Assembly: GCF_004745635.1 (NCBI RefSeq)
Contig: NZ_SRLB01000025.1
Span: forward strand, 1 to 64,000
From: Methylobacterium nonmethylotrophicum
Lineage (GTDB): Bacteria > Pseudomonadota > Alphaproteobacteria > Rhizobiales > Beijerinckiaceae
DNA length: 64,000 bases
Direction: 5' to 3'
Made by a program: the position numbers and the translations under genes. Positions 7,967 to 16,024 of this stretch are shown here, one piece after another; positions within the stretch are counted from its first letter, which is position 1; the number at the start of each line of letters is the position of its first letter. The notes below the pieces were generated by a model that was not told the DNA's origin, did no database searches, and was given only the letters and a program-made list of their open reading frames with translations.

Positions 7967-8621
7967 GCTCCTCCGCCTCCTCGTCCAGGCCACCCTCGAC
8001 ACCCTGCGGATGGTGGCGGTCGCCGCCTCCCTCGGCACGCTGATCGGCCTGCCGCTCGGCGTGTTCCTGGCCACCAGCGGCCGCGGCGAGCTTCTGGCCG
8101 CGCCCTGGCTCAACCGGGTGCTCGGCCTCGTCGTCAACGCGACCCGCTCGACGCCGTTCATCATCCTGGTGGTGGCGATCATCCCGTTCACCCGGCTGAT
8201 CGCCGGCACCTCGATCGGCACCAGTGCCGCCACCGTGCCGCTGACCGTGGCGGCCACGCCCTTCATCGCCCGCCTGGTCGAGGGCGCGGTGCGGGAGGTT
8301 GATGGCGGCCTCGTCGAGGCCGCCCGAGCCTTCGGGGCGAGCCCGCTGCAGATCGTCCTCAAGGTGCTGATCCCCGAGGCCCTGCCGGGCATCGTGCTCG
8401 GCCTCACCCTGGCGGTGGTGTCCTTGATCGGGTTCTCGGCGATGGTCGGCGCCGTCGGCGGCGGGGGCCTCGGCGACCTCGGCATCCGCTACGGCTACCA
8501 GCGCTTCATGCCCGAGATGATGCTCGCCGTCGTGGTGGTGCTGATCGTCCTGGTGCAGCTGGTCCAGACCCTGGGCGACCGGCTCGCGCGGCGCATGAAC
8601 AAGCGCCTGCGCCACGGCTGA
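7956..8621 (+). CDS. metI: Methionine ABC transporter permease MetI
   Basis: MetI forms the membrane channel of the methionine importer. The 221-residue protein is strongly hydrophobic with about five membrane segments. It carries the permease coupling motif EAARAFGASPLQIVLKVLIPEALPG (residues about 111-135), which contacts MetN. Other family hallmarks are NATRSTPFIILVVAIIPFTR and SAMVGAVGGGGLGDLGIRYGY. Its ATG lies 11 bases inside the end of metN, so the two are translationally coupled. Length is normal for MetI. Confidence 0.96.
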   Translation: MSPELLRLLVQATLDTLRMVAVAASLGTLIGLPLGVFLATSGRGELLAAPWLNRVLGLVVNATRSTPFIILVVAIIPFTRLIAGTSIGTSAATVPLTVAATPFIARLVEGAVREVDGGLVEAARAFGASPLQIVLKVLIPEALPGIVLGLTLAVVSLIGFSAMVGAVGGGGLGDLGIRYGYQRFMPEMMLAVVVVLIVLVQLVQTLGDRLARRMNKRLRHG

Positions 8622-8623
8622 CC

Positions 8624-8641
8624 CTCTCTCTCTCTCTCTCT
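8624..8641. repeat. (CT)9 dinucleotide run between metI and metQ
   Basis: Nine uninterrupted CT units begin three bases after the metI stop. The run lies in the 68-base gap before metQ and outside any coding frame, so slippage here could alter spacing or mRNA structure but not a protein. Confidence 0.9.
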
Positions 8642-8689
8642 TTCCTCCTGACCTACCCCGTGTTGACAGACCTCTTGGAGCGGAACCCG

Positions 8690-9469
8690 ATGCTGCGCAC
8701 CCTCACCCTGGCGGTCCTTCTCACCGCCGCCAGCCTTCCGGCCCTCGCGCAGGGACAGCGCGTGCGCGTCGGCGCCACGCCCGGCCCGCACGCCCAGATC
8801 CTCGAAGTCGTGAAGCCGATCGCCGCCAAGCGCGGGCTCGACCTCCAGGTCGTGGAGTTCTCGGACTACGTCGTGCCGAACGAGGCCTTGTCGTCGGGCG
8901 AGATCGAGGCCAACTCGTTCCAGAACCAGCCCTACCTCGACAACCAGAAGGCCGATCGCGGCTACAGGATCGAGAGCGTCGCCCAGACGGTGAACTTCCC
9001 GATGGGCGTGTACTCGAAGCGCCACAAGAGCTTCGACGCGGTGCCGGCCGGCGGCACGGTGGCGATCCCGAACGATCCCACCAATGGCGGCCGCGCCCTG
9101 CTGCTGCTGCAGGACAAGAACCTCCTCAAGCTGAAGCCGAATGTCGGCTACAAGCCGACGGTCGCCGACATCACCGAGAACCCGAAGCGCCTGCGGATCA
9201 TCGAGGTCGACGCGGCCCAGACCCCGCGCTCGCTCGACGACGTCGACGCGGCGGCGGTCAACACCAACTACGCCACCGCGGCGGGCCTGAAGCCCTCCGA
9301 CGCGATCCTGCGGGAGGAGCCGAAGGGCCCCTACATCAACCTCATCGCGGTGCGCAGCGCCGACAAGGACAAGCCCTGGGTCGCGGCTCTGGTCGAGTCC
9401 TACCGCTCGCCGGAGGTGAAGGCCTTCATCGAAGGCAAGTTCGCGGGCGCGGTGCTCACCAGCTGGTGA
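8690..9469 (+). CDS. metQ: Methionine-binding protein MetQ (NlpA family)
   Basis: MetQ is the periplasmic receptor that delivers methionine to MetNI. The 259-residue protein has a signal peptide (MLRTLTLAVLLTAASLPALA, cleaved before QGQ). There is no lipobox cysteine, so it is probably soluble in the periplasm rather than a lipoprotein as in enterobacteria. Family motifs include VRVGATPGPHAQILE, VEFSDYVVPNEALSSGEIEANSFQ, PNDPTNGGRALLLLQ and AAAVNTNYATAAGL. The start at 8690 has TTGGAGCGG upstream; a GTG 30 bases earlier is in frame but would precede the signal peptide. It ends the metNIQ operon. Confidence 0.95.
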   Translation: MLRTLTLAVLLTAASLPALAQGQRVRVGATPGPHAQILEVVKPIAAKRGLDLQVVEFSDYVVPNEALSSGEIEANSFQNQPYLDNQKADRGYRIESVAQTVNFPMGVYSKRHKSFDAVPAGGTVAIPNDPTNGGRALLLLQDKNLLKLKPNVGYKPTVADITENPKRLRIIEVDAAQTPRSLDDVDAAAVNTNYATAAGLKPSDAILREEPKGPYINLIAVRSADKDKPWVAALVESYRSPEVKAFIEGKFAGAVLTSW

Positions 9470-9642
9470 GCCCGGGGAGCACCGGCCAAAGGTCAAGGTC
9501 CGGACGGCGTGCCGGACCGCGACCCCGCGAGGTTATCCACAGGGAGATTGCGGAAGAGAGCGGAGCCGTGAAACCAAACGCGACCGTGCGCGTCTTCCCA
9601 GCGCGGCCCGCCTGACGGGCTGGCCTTCTCTCGAGGTGCCCG

Positions 9643-9894
9643 ATGAAGATCCTGAGTTCCTGCCTGGTCGCGGCCGTCCTCACCGTCGCCGCCGTTCCGG
9701 CCTTCGCCCAGGGCGGCTCGCCCTACAACAACTCGGGCTCGCAGGCCGGTGGCCCGCTCGCCGGCCAGCAGCGCGAGATGGGTGCCGGGGGTGGCAGCCC
9801 GGCCATGGGTGCGGCCCCGCGCTCGACCATGAAGCCGATGATGCGCAAGCAGCGGATGATGAAGCACCGCCGCACGCATCGCCACGCCCGCTGA
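9643..9894 (+). CDS. Small exported basic protein, unknown
   Basis: This 83-residue product has a clear signal peptide (MKILSSCLVAAVLTVAAVPA, cleaved after AFA). The mature peptide is rich in Gly, Ser and Asn, and its C-terminus is Met/Lys/Arg/His-rich (MKPMMRKQRMMKHRRT). GAGGTG stands 5-10 bases upstream of the ATG. No family is recognised. The basic, Met- and His-rich tail could bind metal or nucleic acid, which is conjecture. It stands alone downstream of metQ. Confidence 0.7.
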   Translation: MKILSSCLVAAVLTVAAVPAFAQGGSPYNNSGSQAGGPLAGQQREMGAGGGSPAMGAAPRSTMKPMMRKQRMMKHRRTHRHAR

Positions 9895-10039
9895 GCCGGC
9901 CGACACGGTTCAGCCCGGTTCAGGCGCGCTCGTCCGGCGGTTCGCTCCGCCAGGCGGGCGCGCCTTCTTGTCTGCGGGTCTTCGCTGAACATCCCCGCAA
10001 CGCCGCGTCACGGCCGCGGGATGACACGGAGCGCCAGTC

Positions 10040-10252
10040 TCAGAACCCGCCGGTGCGCCATAACGCCACCGCCGCCGCGACCAGCCCGGCGAGCCAGACC
10101 CCGGCGATCAGGGCGAGGTGGCGCCCGCGGCCCGCGGCCGGCCGGTTGTCGTTGGCGGCACGGCGCAGCCGAAGGGCGGCGGCATCGTAGCCGTGGGTGG
10201 CCGCCGCGATCGTGGCCGGGCGGGCAGGGGCGGTCTTGCGCAGGCTCGTCAT
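10040..10252 (-). CDS. Small single-span membrane protein
   Basis: The 70-residue product starts MTSLRKTAPARP. It contains AANDNRPAAG, a motif seen in many short Rhizobiales proteins, and ends with one hydrophobic segment (HLALIAGVWLAGLVAAAVAL). A second ATG 15 bases upstream (10267) reads MTSLAMTSL, a small duplication, and may be the true start. The ribosome binding site is weak in both cases. Function unknown. The AANDN motif and the terminal membrane helix are the main reasons to believe it. Confidence 0.5.
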   Translation of the reverse strand: MTSLRKTAPARPATIAAATHGYDAAALRLRRAANDNRPAAGRGRHLALIAGVWLAGLVAAAVALWRTGGF

Positions 10253-10340
10253 GGCCAAGCTCGTCATGGCGAATCGTGCTCGTCGAGCCGTGATAGCACG
10301 CGCGGAGGCCGAAGGTGAGCCGGCCGAACGACGCAAGCCG

Positions 10341-10589
10341 TCAGGACGAGAGGCGAACCCGGCGCGCGCCGTTGCGGGGGGCGTGGCCGTCGATCCAGTG
10401 CGGGCTCAGCACGTCGCCCTCCTCGGTCACGATCCACGGCAGGGCGTCCGGATCGTCGGCGCTCTCGGCCGCCGCCGCGAGGGCGGCGCGCAGGGTGGAG
10501 AAGCGGCGCACCTCCCGGGGCCCGGGCGCGGCGTGCGTCCCGTGCCAGACCATCAGCTCGGCCGGGCGTTCCATCTGCGGCATCGGCAT
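10341..10589 (-). CDS. Small hypothetical cytoplasmic protein
   Basis: The 82-residue product starts MPMPQMERPAELMVWHG. It has a mixed, folded-looking composition with a helix (FSTLRAALAAAAESADDPDA), the strand-like segment LPWIVTEEGDVLSPHWI, and no signal or membrane segment. The start has AGGAGAG eight bases upstream, which makes it convincing. I do not recognise the family. Short proteins of this type in Rhizobiales are mostly annotated as hypothetical. It is followed on the same strand, after the small membrane protein's region, by no obvious partner. Confidence 0.68.
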   Translation of the reverse strand: MPMPQMERPAELMVWHGTHAAPGPREVRRFSTLRAALAAAAESADDPDALPWIVTEEGDVLSPHWIDGHAPRNGARRVRLSS

Positions 10590-10691
10590 CGTCGGATCTC
10601 TCCTGCGAACCGGCACAGGATGACGCAGGCGGGTTGTTGCGACGCTTACCGGAAGATTGCGGTTCGGTAATGGGCGCCGCCTCGGACAGCC

Positions 10692-12515
10692 TCACGACTC
10701 CGCCGGCGCCTCGCGGTGCGGCCGCAATTCCGGGGCGCCGATCTCGGGCTCGGCTTCCGCGACCGGCTCGGCCCGGCTCTCGGCCCGGCTCGTGTCGATG
10801 AACAGGCGCGCCTCGCCCTCGCTGAGGCCGAGGCTGCGCAGGGCGTAGAGCGCCATGCCGAAGCCGACCTCGCGCTCGGCCATCAGCACCAGGCCGACCT
10901 TCTGCTCCTCGAGGCTGCGCCGCTCGGCGTCGCTGTGGGTGCGCACGACGGTGTCAATCCCCGGATTGGCCTCGCGGGCGATCTCGATCAGGCGGCGGGC
11001 CTGATGCGCGTCGGGGCTCGCCACCACGAGCAGGCGCGCCCGCCCGATATCGGCCGCCTCGAGGATCCCGGGCGCGCCGGCATCCCCGAACACCGCCGCG
11101 ATGCCGGCGGCGCGCAGCTCCTCGACCCGGCGGCGGTCGCGCTCCACCACCACGTAGGGCAGCTCCCAGGTCGCCAGCGCCCGGCCGATGGCGCCGCCGA
11201 CCCGGCCGTAGCCCACCACCACGGCGTGGCCCCGGCGGCCCTTGGCGTGCCGGACGACCGCCGGGGCGTCGCCGCCGCGCTCGAAGCGGGCGGCGAGCCC
11301 CGGCCGCGCCTCGACGAAGCCGCTGAGCCGGCTCAGCGCGGCGAAGATCAGCGGGTTGAGGGTGATCGAGAGGAGCGAGCCGGCCAGGATCAGGTCGCGC
11401 CCTTCCGGCGGCAAGAGCTTCAGGCCGATGCCGAGGCTCGCCAGGATGAACGAGAATTCGCCGATCTGCGCCAGGCTCGCCGCGATGGTGAGCGCGGTCG
11501 AGAGCGGGTGGCGGAACGCCAGCACGATGGCGACCGCGGCGAGCGACTTGCCGACCAGGATGACCGCGAGCGTGGCGAGCACGGCGAGCGGCTCGCGCAC
11601 CAGGATGCCCGGATCGAACAGCATGCCGACCGAGACGAAGAACAGGACCGCGAAGGCGTCCTGCAGCGGCAGCGAATCGGCGGCGGCCTGGTGGCTGAGG
11701 TCGGACTCGGCCAGCACCATGCCGGCGAAGAAGGCGCCCAGCGCGAAGGACACGCCGAACAGCGCCGCCGAGCCGTAGGCGATGCCGAGCGCGAGCGCCA
11801 GCACCGCCAGGGTGAACAGCTCGCGCGAGCCGGTGCGGGCGGCCTGGTCGAGGATCCAGGGCACCGCCCGGCGGCCGCCGGCGAGCATCAGCCCGGCGAA
11901 GGCCGCCACCTTGGCGAGGGTGAGCCCGAGGGTGAGCCAGATGTTGCCGTCGCCGGCGATGCCGTGCGCGGCCCCGGCGCTCTCGCCCCCGAGGGGGCCT
12001 GCGAGCGCCGGCAGCAGGACGAGCGCCAGCACCATCGCCAGATCCTCGACGATGAGCCAGCCGACGGCGATGCGGCCCTTGTCGGAGTCGAGCAGCCCCC
12101 GTTCCTCGAGCGCGCGCAGGAGCACCACCGTCGAGGCGACCGAGAGGGCGAGGCCGAAGACGAGGCCGGCCCCGAGGCTCCAGCCCCACAGGGCGCTCAA
12201 GGCCAGGCCCATCAGGGTGGCGACGGCGATCTGCACGACCGCGCCCGGCAGCGCGATGGCGCGCACCGCCATCAGGTCGCCGATCGAGAAGTGCAGCCCG
12301 ACCCCGAACATCAGCAGGATCACGCCGATCTCGGCAAGCTGGCCGGCGAGTTCCGCGTTGCCAACGAAGCCCGGGGTATGCGGGCCGACCGCGAGGCCGG
12401 CGAGGAGGTAGCCGACGAGGGGAGGGAGCTTCAGCCGCTGCGCGAGCATGCCGCCGACGAACGCGAAGACGAGCCCGAGGGCGATGATGGCGATCAGCTC
12501 GGAGGCGTGCGGCAC
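10692..12515 (-). CDS. Kef/YbaL-type monovalent cation:proton antiporter (CPA2) with RCK domain
   Basis: This 607-residue integral membrane protein belongs to the CPA2 family. Residues 1-380 form about 12-13 membrane helices (MPHASELIAIIALGLVFAFV, GVILLMFGVGLHFSIGDLMA, ALGAFFAGMVLAESDLSHQA). A cytoplasmic TrkA-N/RCK domain follows (GHAVVVGYGRVGGAIGRALA, VVERDRRRVEELRAAGIAAV, FGDAGAP), which binds a dinucleotide and gates transport. The layout is closest to YbaL and KefB/C. It would export K+ or Na+ in exchange for protons, perhaps in response to electrophiles or redox state; the ion is not decided by sequence. No KefF/KefG-type partner is adjacent. The antiparallel frame at 10716-12839 is a coding shadow. 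Confidence 0.94.
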   Translation of the reverse strand: MPHASELIAIIALGLVFAFVGGMLAQRLKLPPLVGYLLAGLAVGPHTPGFVGNAELAGQLAEIGVILLMFGVGLHFSIGDLMAVRAIALPGAVVQIAVATLMGLALSALWGWSLGAGLVFGLALSVASTVVLLRALEERGLLDSDKGRIAVGWLIVEDLAMVLALVLLPALAGPLGGESAGAAHGIAGDGNIWLTLGLTLAKVAAFAGLMLAGGRRAVPWILDQAARTGSRELFTLAVLALALGIAYGSAALFGVSFALGAFFAGMVLAESDLSHQAAADSLPLQDAFAVLFFVSVGMLFDPGILVREPLAVLATLAVILVGKSLAAVAIVLAFRHPLSTALTIAASLAQIGEFSFILASLGIGLKLLPPEGRDLILAGSLLSITLNPLIFAALSRLSGFVEARPGLAARFERGGDAPAVVRHAKGRRGHAVVVGYGRVGGAIGRALATWELPYVVVERDRRRVEELRAAGIAAVFGDAGAPGILEAADIGRARLLVVASPDAHQARRLIEIAREANPGIDTVVRTHSDAERRSLEEQKVGLVLMAEREVGFGMALYALRSLGLSEGEARLFIDTSRAESRAEPVAEAEPEIGAPELRPHREAPAES

Positions 12516-12670
12516 GGTCGGGTCAGCTCCTCGGGGGTCGGGCGGCCGCAGGGGCAGCGGCCTCTTCCCCGAAGTCTAGCAGCCTTTCCGGGTTCCCGCG
12601 GTGCCGCACCGCACGAGACCCGCCGCCGCGCCCCGCCGGGCCGGCGGTTCGCAAGCCTCGTCCGGCCGCC

Positions 12671-12820
12671 TCAGCGTCCGGCGGGCCGCCGGGCGGCACC
12701 GGCGGCGCGGGGCAGCCGCGGCAGGCTCGCACGCAGGCTGACGCCCGGCCGGGCGGCGAGCACGATGACGATCGCGCCGAGGGCGGCGGAGGTCATCACG
12801 AGGAACTCGGTCGTGAACAT
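12671..12820 (-). CDS. Very small membrane protein (candidate)
   Basis: A 49-codon frame reads MFTTEFLVMTSAALGAIVIV and continues LAARPGVS, then an Arg/Pro-rich tail ending RRPAGR. One hydrophobic segment (residues 6-23) followed by a basic tail is typical of tiny inner-membrane proteins. The ribosome binding site is poor (AGGG 9-12 bases upstream). It is upstream of, and parallel to, the antiporter gene. Support is limited to composition, so this is tentative. Confidence 0.4.
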   Translation of the reverse strand: MFTTEFLVMTSAALGAIVIVLAARPGVSLRASLPRLPRAAGAARRPAGR

Positions 12821-13089
12821 GCGGCAGCCCTGGCGGTGAGCGGACGCCGCGGCGCGGCAGTCGAAAACGTCGGCGTTCGGCCGGATGGGCGATTGCCGTC
12901 CGGCGCCGCTGCTCTAGCTCGCCGCGGGAGTGGCCGGCCATGTGACATCCCGCCGTGAGGCAGCATGTCCGCGCCGGCTGCCCACGATTCCGACGCAATG
13001 GGCCGGCCTCTGGCATCCTGCCGCGCGATGCGGCATCAGCGAAGGACAGTGTTGGGCGCGGTTCGCGCCGCCAGACGAGGGTTTACAGT

Positions 13090-13671
13090 ATGATGAAGGT
13101 CCTGACCGGGGCGCTCGTGGCCCTCGGCCTGTCGTCGGGTGCGGCGCTCGCCGCCCCGAAAGACCCGAGCGGGACTTGGTTGACCGAGGACGGTCGGGCC
13201 CGCATCCGGGTCGAGAAGTGCCCGAGCCGCGCCGACCGGATCTGCGGCTACGCCGTCTGGCTCAAGACCCCGAACGACGACAAGGGCCAGCCCCGGGTCG
13301 ATTTCAAGAACGCCGACGCCAAGAAGCGCGGCCGTCCCTCCCTCGGCCACCAGCTGATCATGGGGCTGAAAGCCAACGCAGATAACCGTTACGAGGGACA
13401 GATCTACAACGCCGACGACGGCAAGCTCTACGACGTCTCGATCTGGACCGAGGAGCCGGGCGAACTCAACATCCGCGGCTGCCTGATGGGCTTCCTGTGC
13501 GGCTCCCAGACCTGGACCCGCGTGAGCGACACCGTGCCCGGCCAGCTCACCGGCCCGACCGGCGCCCCCAACGGCCCGCGGGCCGACGCGGAATGGGCCG
13601 CGGCGCCGAAACCCGCCCCGGCCGCCGCGGCCGCCAAGCCGGCGGCTCCCGCCGCCGCGCCCAAGCCGTAA
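13090..13671 (+). CDS. Exported DUF2147 domain protein
   Basis: The 193-residue product has a signal peptide (MMKVLTGALVALGLSSGAAL, cleaved after ALA) and a DUF2147 domain: DPSGTWLTEDGRARIRVEKC, CGYAVWLK, NADNRYEGQIYNADDGKLY, and RGCLMGFLCGSQTWTRV near residue 135. Three cysteines in the domain may form disulfides. A Pro/Ala/Lys-rich tail of about 45 residues follows. DUF2147 proteins are periplasmic and widely conserved in Rhizobiales; their role is not established. Two adjacent ATGs (13090 and 13093) are possible starts, with GACGAGGG upstream. A strong terminator follows. Confidence 0.88.
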   Translation: MMKVLTGALVALGLSSGAALAAPKDPSGTWLTEDGRARIRVEKCPSRADRICGYAVWLKTPNDDKGQPRVDFKNADAKKRGRPSLGHQLIMGLKANADNRYEGQIYNADDGKLYDVSIWTEEPGELNIRGCLMGFLCGSQTWTRVSDTVPGQLTGPTGAPNGPRADAEWAAAPKPAPAAAAAKPAAPAAAPKP

Positions 13672-13756
13672 CGCCGCCCGGCGCGACGCGAGGCCGCCAA
13701 GACGCAGCCCCCGAGACACAGCCCCTGCCGCGTCCACGCGGCCGAGGCCTCTGCCA

Positions 13757-13789
13757 GGGCACCCGCCGGTCTCGGCGGGTGCCCTTTTT
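13757..13789 (+). terminator. Rho-independent terminator after the DUF2147 gene
   Basis: GGGCACCCGCCG (13757-13768) pairs perfectly with CGGCGGGTGCCC (13773-13784) across GTCT and is followed by TTTTT. It is 85 bases past the stop of the DUF2147 gene and the cleanest terminator in the window. Confidence 0.92.
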
Positions 13790-14187
13790 CGTGCCGATGC
13801 GCAGGCCGAATATTCACCTCAAGGTTGTATCGACGCGGCCGTTGCGTCCCCGGCCGGCCCGTTCTCACGAGAGGCGCGGCCACAATTCTCACAACCGCGA
13901 GTATTTTTAGTTTCCCATCGCTGGGCGCCGAATTCTCCTCGCGTCACCAGCGCCCGGGTCGAGGCTTAGGCCGCCGGCCGGATCGCATCGGAAGACCAAA
14001 GATTGAGCAATTATTCCTTTTACAACCGCCCATAGGCGGGCAGAACTTGCATGCAAAGCAGCGGTCGCATCGCATACGGCTGTCAGCCGCTCTCGCCCCC
14101 TCGGTTTACTCGACAATAAAAAATTTTCATTGACTGTTAGGTTTTTTGGCGACATGTGCAAAGAAGTATTCCACAAGGGGGCCCCGC
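13790..14187 (+). promoter_or_regulatory. AT-rich leader region of the first mucR gene
   Basis: About 400 bases without a gene. The part from 14100 is unusually AT-rich for this genome, with runs such as AATAAAAAATTTTC and GTTAGGTTTTTTGG. MucR/Ros proteins bind AT-rich DNA with little sequence specificity and repress their own genes, so autoregulation here fits what is known of the family. A TTGACT at about 14130 could be a -35 box; no confident -10 was found. Confidence 0.45.
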
Positions 14188-14688
14188 ATGAGCGCCGACG
14201 AACTGGCACCGACCTCGAGCCTGATCAATCTGTCGGCCGACATCGTATCGGCCTACGTGTCGAAGAACTCGGTGCCGGTCGGAGACCTCGCCAGCCTGAT
14301 CGTCGCCGTCCATGCCTCGCTGGAGCGCGTCGTCTCGCCCCCCGCCCCCGAGGCCGAGAAGCCCACGCCCCCCGTCCCGATCCGCAAGACCGTCACCCCG
14401 GACCACATCATCAGCCTGGAGGACGGCAAGCCCTACAAGTCGCTCAAGCGCCACCTCACCACACGCGGCCTCACCCCGGACCAGTACCGCCAGAAGTGGG
14501 GCCTGCCCCACGACTACCCGATGGTTGCCGCCACCTACGCCGCCCAGCGCTCCGAGCTCGCCAAGAGTCTCGGCCTCGGCCAGATCCGGCGCGACCGCGC
14601 CGCCGCAGCCCGGCTGGCGGCGGAGAGCGCGGCGAGCGAGAGCGAGAAGGCGCCGGCCCGCCGGGGTCGCCCGCGCAAGGCTGACTGA
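14188..14688 (+). CDS. mucR: MucR/Ros-family transcriptional regulator, copy 1
   Basis: MucR proteins are H-NS-like zinc-finger regulators of surface polysaccharide, motility and symbiosis or virulence genes in alphaproteobacteria. The 166-residue product has the core LSADIVSAYVSKNSVPVGDL, the N-terminal oligomerisation region. The DNA-binding part is TVTPDHIISLEDGKPYKSLK, then RHLTTRGLTPDQYRQKWGLP. The usual first zinc-finger cysteines are replaced (ITPDHI in place of a CxxC-type pair), as in several Methylobacterium MucR-like proteins. The tail is Ala/Glu-rich and ends RRGRPRKAD, an AT-hook-like motif absent from copy 2. The start at 14188 has AAGGGG upstream. The core is nearly identical in DNA to copy 2 at 21618. 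Confidence 0.9.
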   Translation: MSADELAPTSSLINLSADIVSAYVSKNSVPVGDLASLIVAVHASLERVVSPPAPEAEKPTPPVPIRKTVTPDHIISLEDGKPYKSLKRHLTTRGLTPDQYRQKWGLPHDYPMVAATYAAQRSELAKSLGLGQIRRDRAAAARLAAESAASESEKAPARRGRPRKAD

Positions 14689-15361
14689 CGGCCATCGGTC
14701 GTCCGCGGGCCGCCACGCCGATCCGTCGCGCCCTGCATCGCCGATGCAGGGGCGGCGTGGAGGAGCCCGGACGACGCCGTCGCCAGCCGGTGCCGCGGAC
14801 GGTGCGGTCGCCCGACGGCACCTCGAAGCATCGATGCCTGCCTGATCTCGTTTTACATGGTTGTCCTGCCGGGGATCTCATCCCGCGGTCGTGGCCGGGA
14901 CGACATCCATCGGTCGCGTCGACCACGTTCGCGGTCTTTCGACGCGCTGCAGGCCAATGCACGTCCGCTTGGCCCCGGCCGACAAGACTGACGGCGATCC
15001 GATATTGTCCGAAGGACGCGGAGACGCCGCGAGCCGGCCGGTCGGCGGATGCAGGCCGATCCGTGGGTGCCTGGCGCGGCCCGGAAACCGGCTCTGGCGT
15101 CAGTCAGGCGGGCGCCCCGCACGCGCGACCGCGTCGGATATCCGGTCGCGGCACGCCGGCGTGTTCGTCGCGGCGCGTCCCGGCGAGCATCCCGTCCGGG
15201 GAGCGGCGACGCCCGGACGCCGCGCGGCCGGCCCGACGCGACAGACCCCCGTGCGGAGGTTCCCGCGGGGGCGGCACGGAACGCCGCGACCCGGGTTCCG
15301 GGTCGGCGGCCGACCCGGTCTCCTGGAAGGCCCTGGACCTCTCTTGCGGGCTACTTGCGGG
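14689..15361. other. 673-base stretch with no supported gene
   Basis: Both strands have open frames here but none with a recognisable domain, a ribosome binding site and plausible composition together. The only structure seen is the dyad at 14731-14751. The codon-position pattern looks non-coding, with Arg/Gly/Pro-rich translations in all frames. Confidence 0.5.
14731..14751. repeat. 10-bp perfect dyad downstream of mucR copy 1
   Basis: CCCTGCATCG (14731-14740) and CGATGCAGGG (14742-14751) are perfect inverted repeats around a single C. The one-base centre makes a hairpin with a loop of at least three bases, or a dimeric protein site. No T-tract follows, so a classical terminator is unlikely. 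Confidence 0.5.
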
Positions 15362-15709
15362 CTACTTGCGGCGCGCCTTGCGGGCGGCGTAGCGGGCGTC
15401 GCGGGCCGCCTTGCGCTCGGCCTCGAGGGCCGCCTCGCGCTCGGCCGCCTCGGCCGCCTCGCGCTCGGCCCGGGCCTTGGCCTCGGCCTCCTCGGCGGCG
15501 CGGCGCTCGGCCTCGGCCTGCTTGGCGGCCTCGCGCTCCGCCGCGCGGGCGGCACGGGCCTCGGCGATCTTCTGGCGCTCCGCCAGCCGGGCCTGAACCT
15601 CCGGGTCGTCGGCGGCGGGCTTGGCCCGGAACTTCTCCAGCAGGGCCTTCTTCGCGTCCGCGGACGTATTCCGCCGATCGTTGAAGTTCTGGTCCTTGAA
15701 GCCGGCCAT
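15362..15709 (-). CDS. DUF6481 family protein, charged coiled coil
   Basis: The 115-residue product starts MAGFKDQNFNDRRNTSADAK and matches the DUF6481 pattern: a short conserved N-terminus with ALLEKFRAKPAADDPEVQAR, then a long, highly charged Ala/Glu/Arg helix. It lacks a signal peptide or membrane segments. The sequence from about residue 40 to the end is a single predicted coiled coil with a basic final stretch (RYAARKARRK), so it may bind nucleic acid or ribosomes; function is unknown. Proteins of this family are common in Rhizobiales and usually stand alone, as here. Confidence 0.85.
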   Translation of the reverse strand: MAGFKDQNFNDRRNTSADAKKALLEKFRAKPAADDPEVQARLAERQKIAEARAARAAEREAAKQAEAERRAAEEAEAKARAEREAAEAAEREAALEAERKAARDARYAARKARRK

Positions 15710-16024
15710 CGTGTGGGTCTCGTCTGTCCTGCGTGCGAAGGCGGGCCTGTCACCGAGGCCGCGCCGGGATCCGTGCGGGGTCGTCCGGCACCCGCTCCGG
15801 GGCAGGGTACCGCCGCATGTGCTCTAGCGCCGCCGGCGCCCGGTTTCAAAGCCAAAGACGCCGCGGCCCGCCGGGATCCCTGCCTCGACGCCTGCTCCGA
15901 TCCCCGCCCGGATCGTCGGGCGGCGCGACGATCGACCCAAATCGCGCGGGTGCGGAGAGTGAGTTGTCAAGGTTTGGCCGTCACGATCGCGGCGCGTCGT
16001 CGGGCAAGGGCCGGAGGAGACCTC
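15710..16024. other. Intergenic region between the divergent DUF6481 and HD-GYP genes
   Basis: These 315 bases should hold the promoters of both divergent genes. No clear -35/-10 pair, palindrome or repeat was recognised. The sequence GGCCGGAGGAGACCTC just before 16025 supplies the ribosome binding site of the HD-GYP gene. Confidence 0.5.

Noticed and set aside
10716..12839. 707-codon plus-strand frame opposite the cation:proton antiporter
   Set aside because: Repetitive Arg/Asp/Glu/Gln/His text, an antisense shadow of a membrane protein gene.
14757..15392. 211-codon plus-strand frame in the gap after mucR copy 1
   Set aside because: Arg/Pro/Ala-rich text in every frame here, no start signal, and it overlaps the better supported DUF6481 gene.
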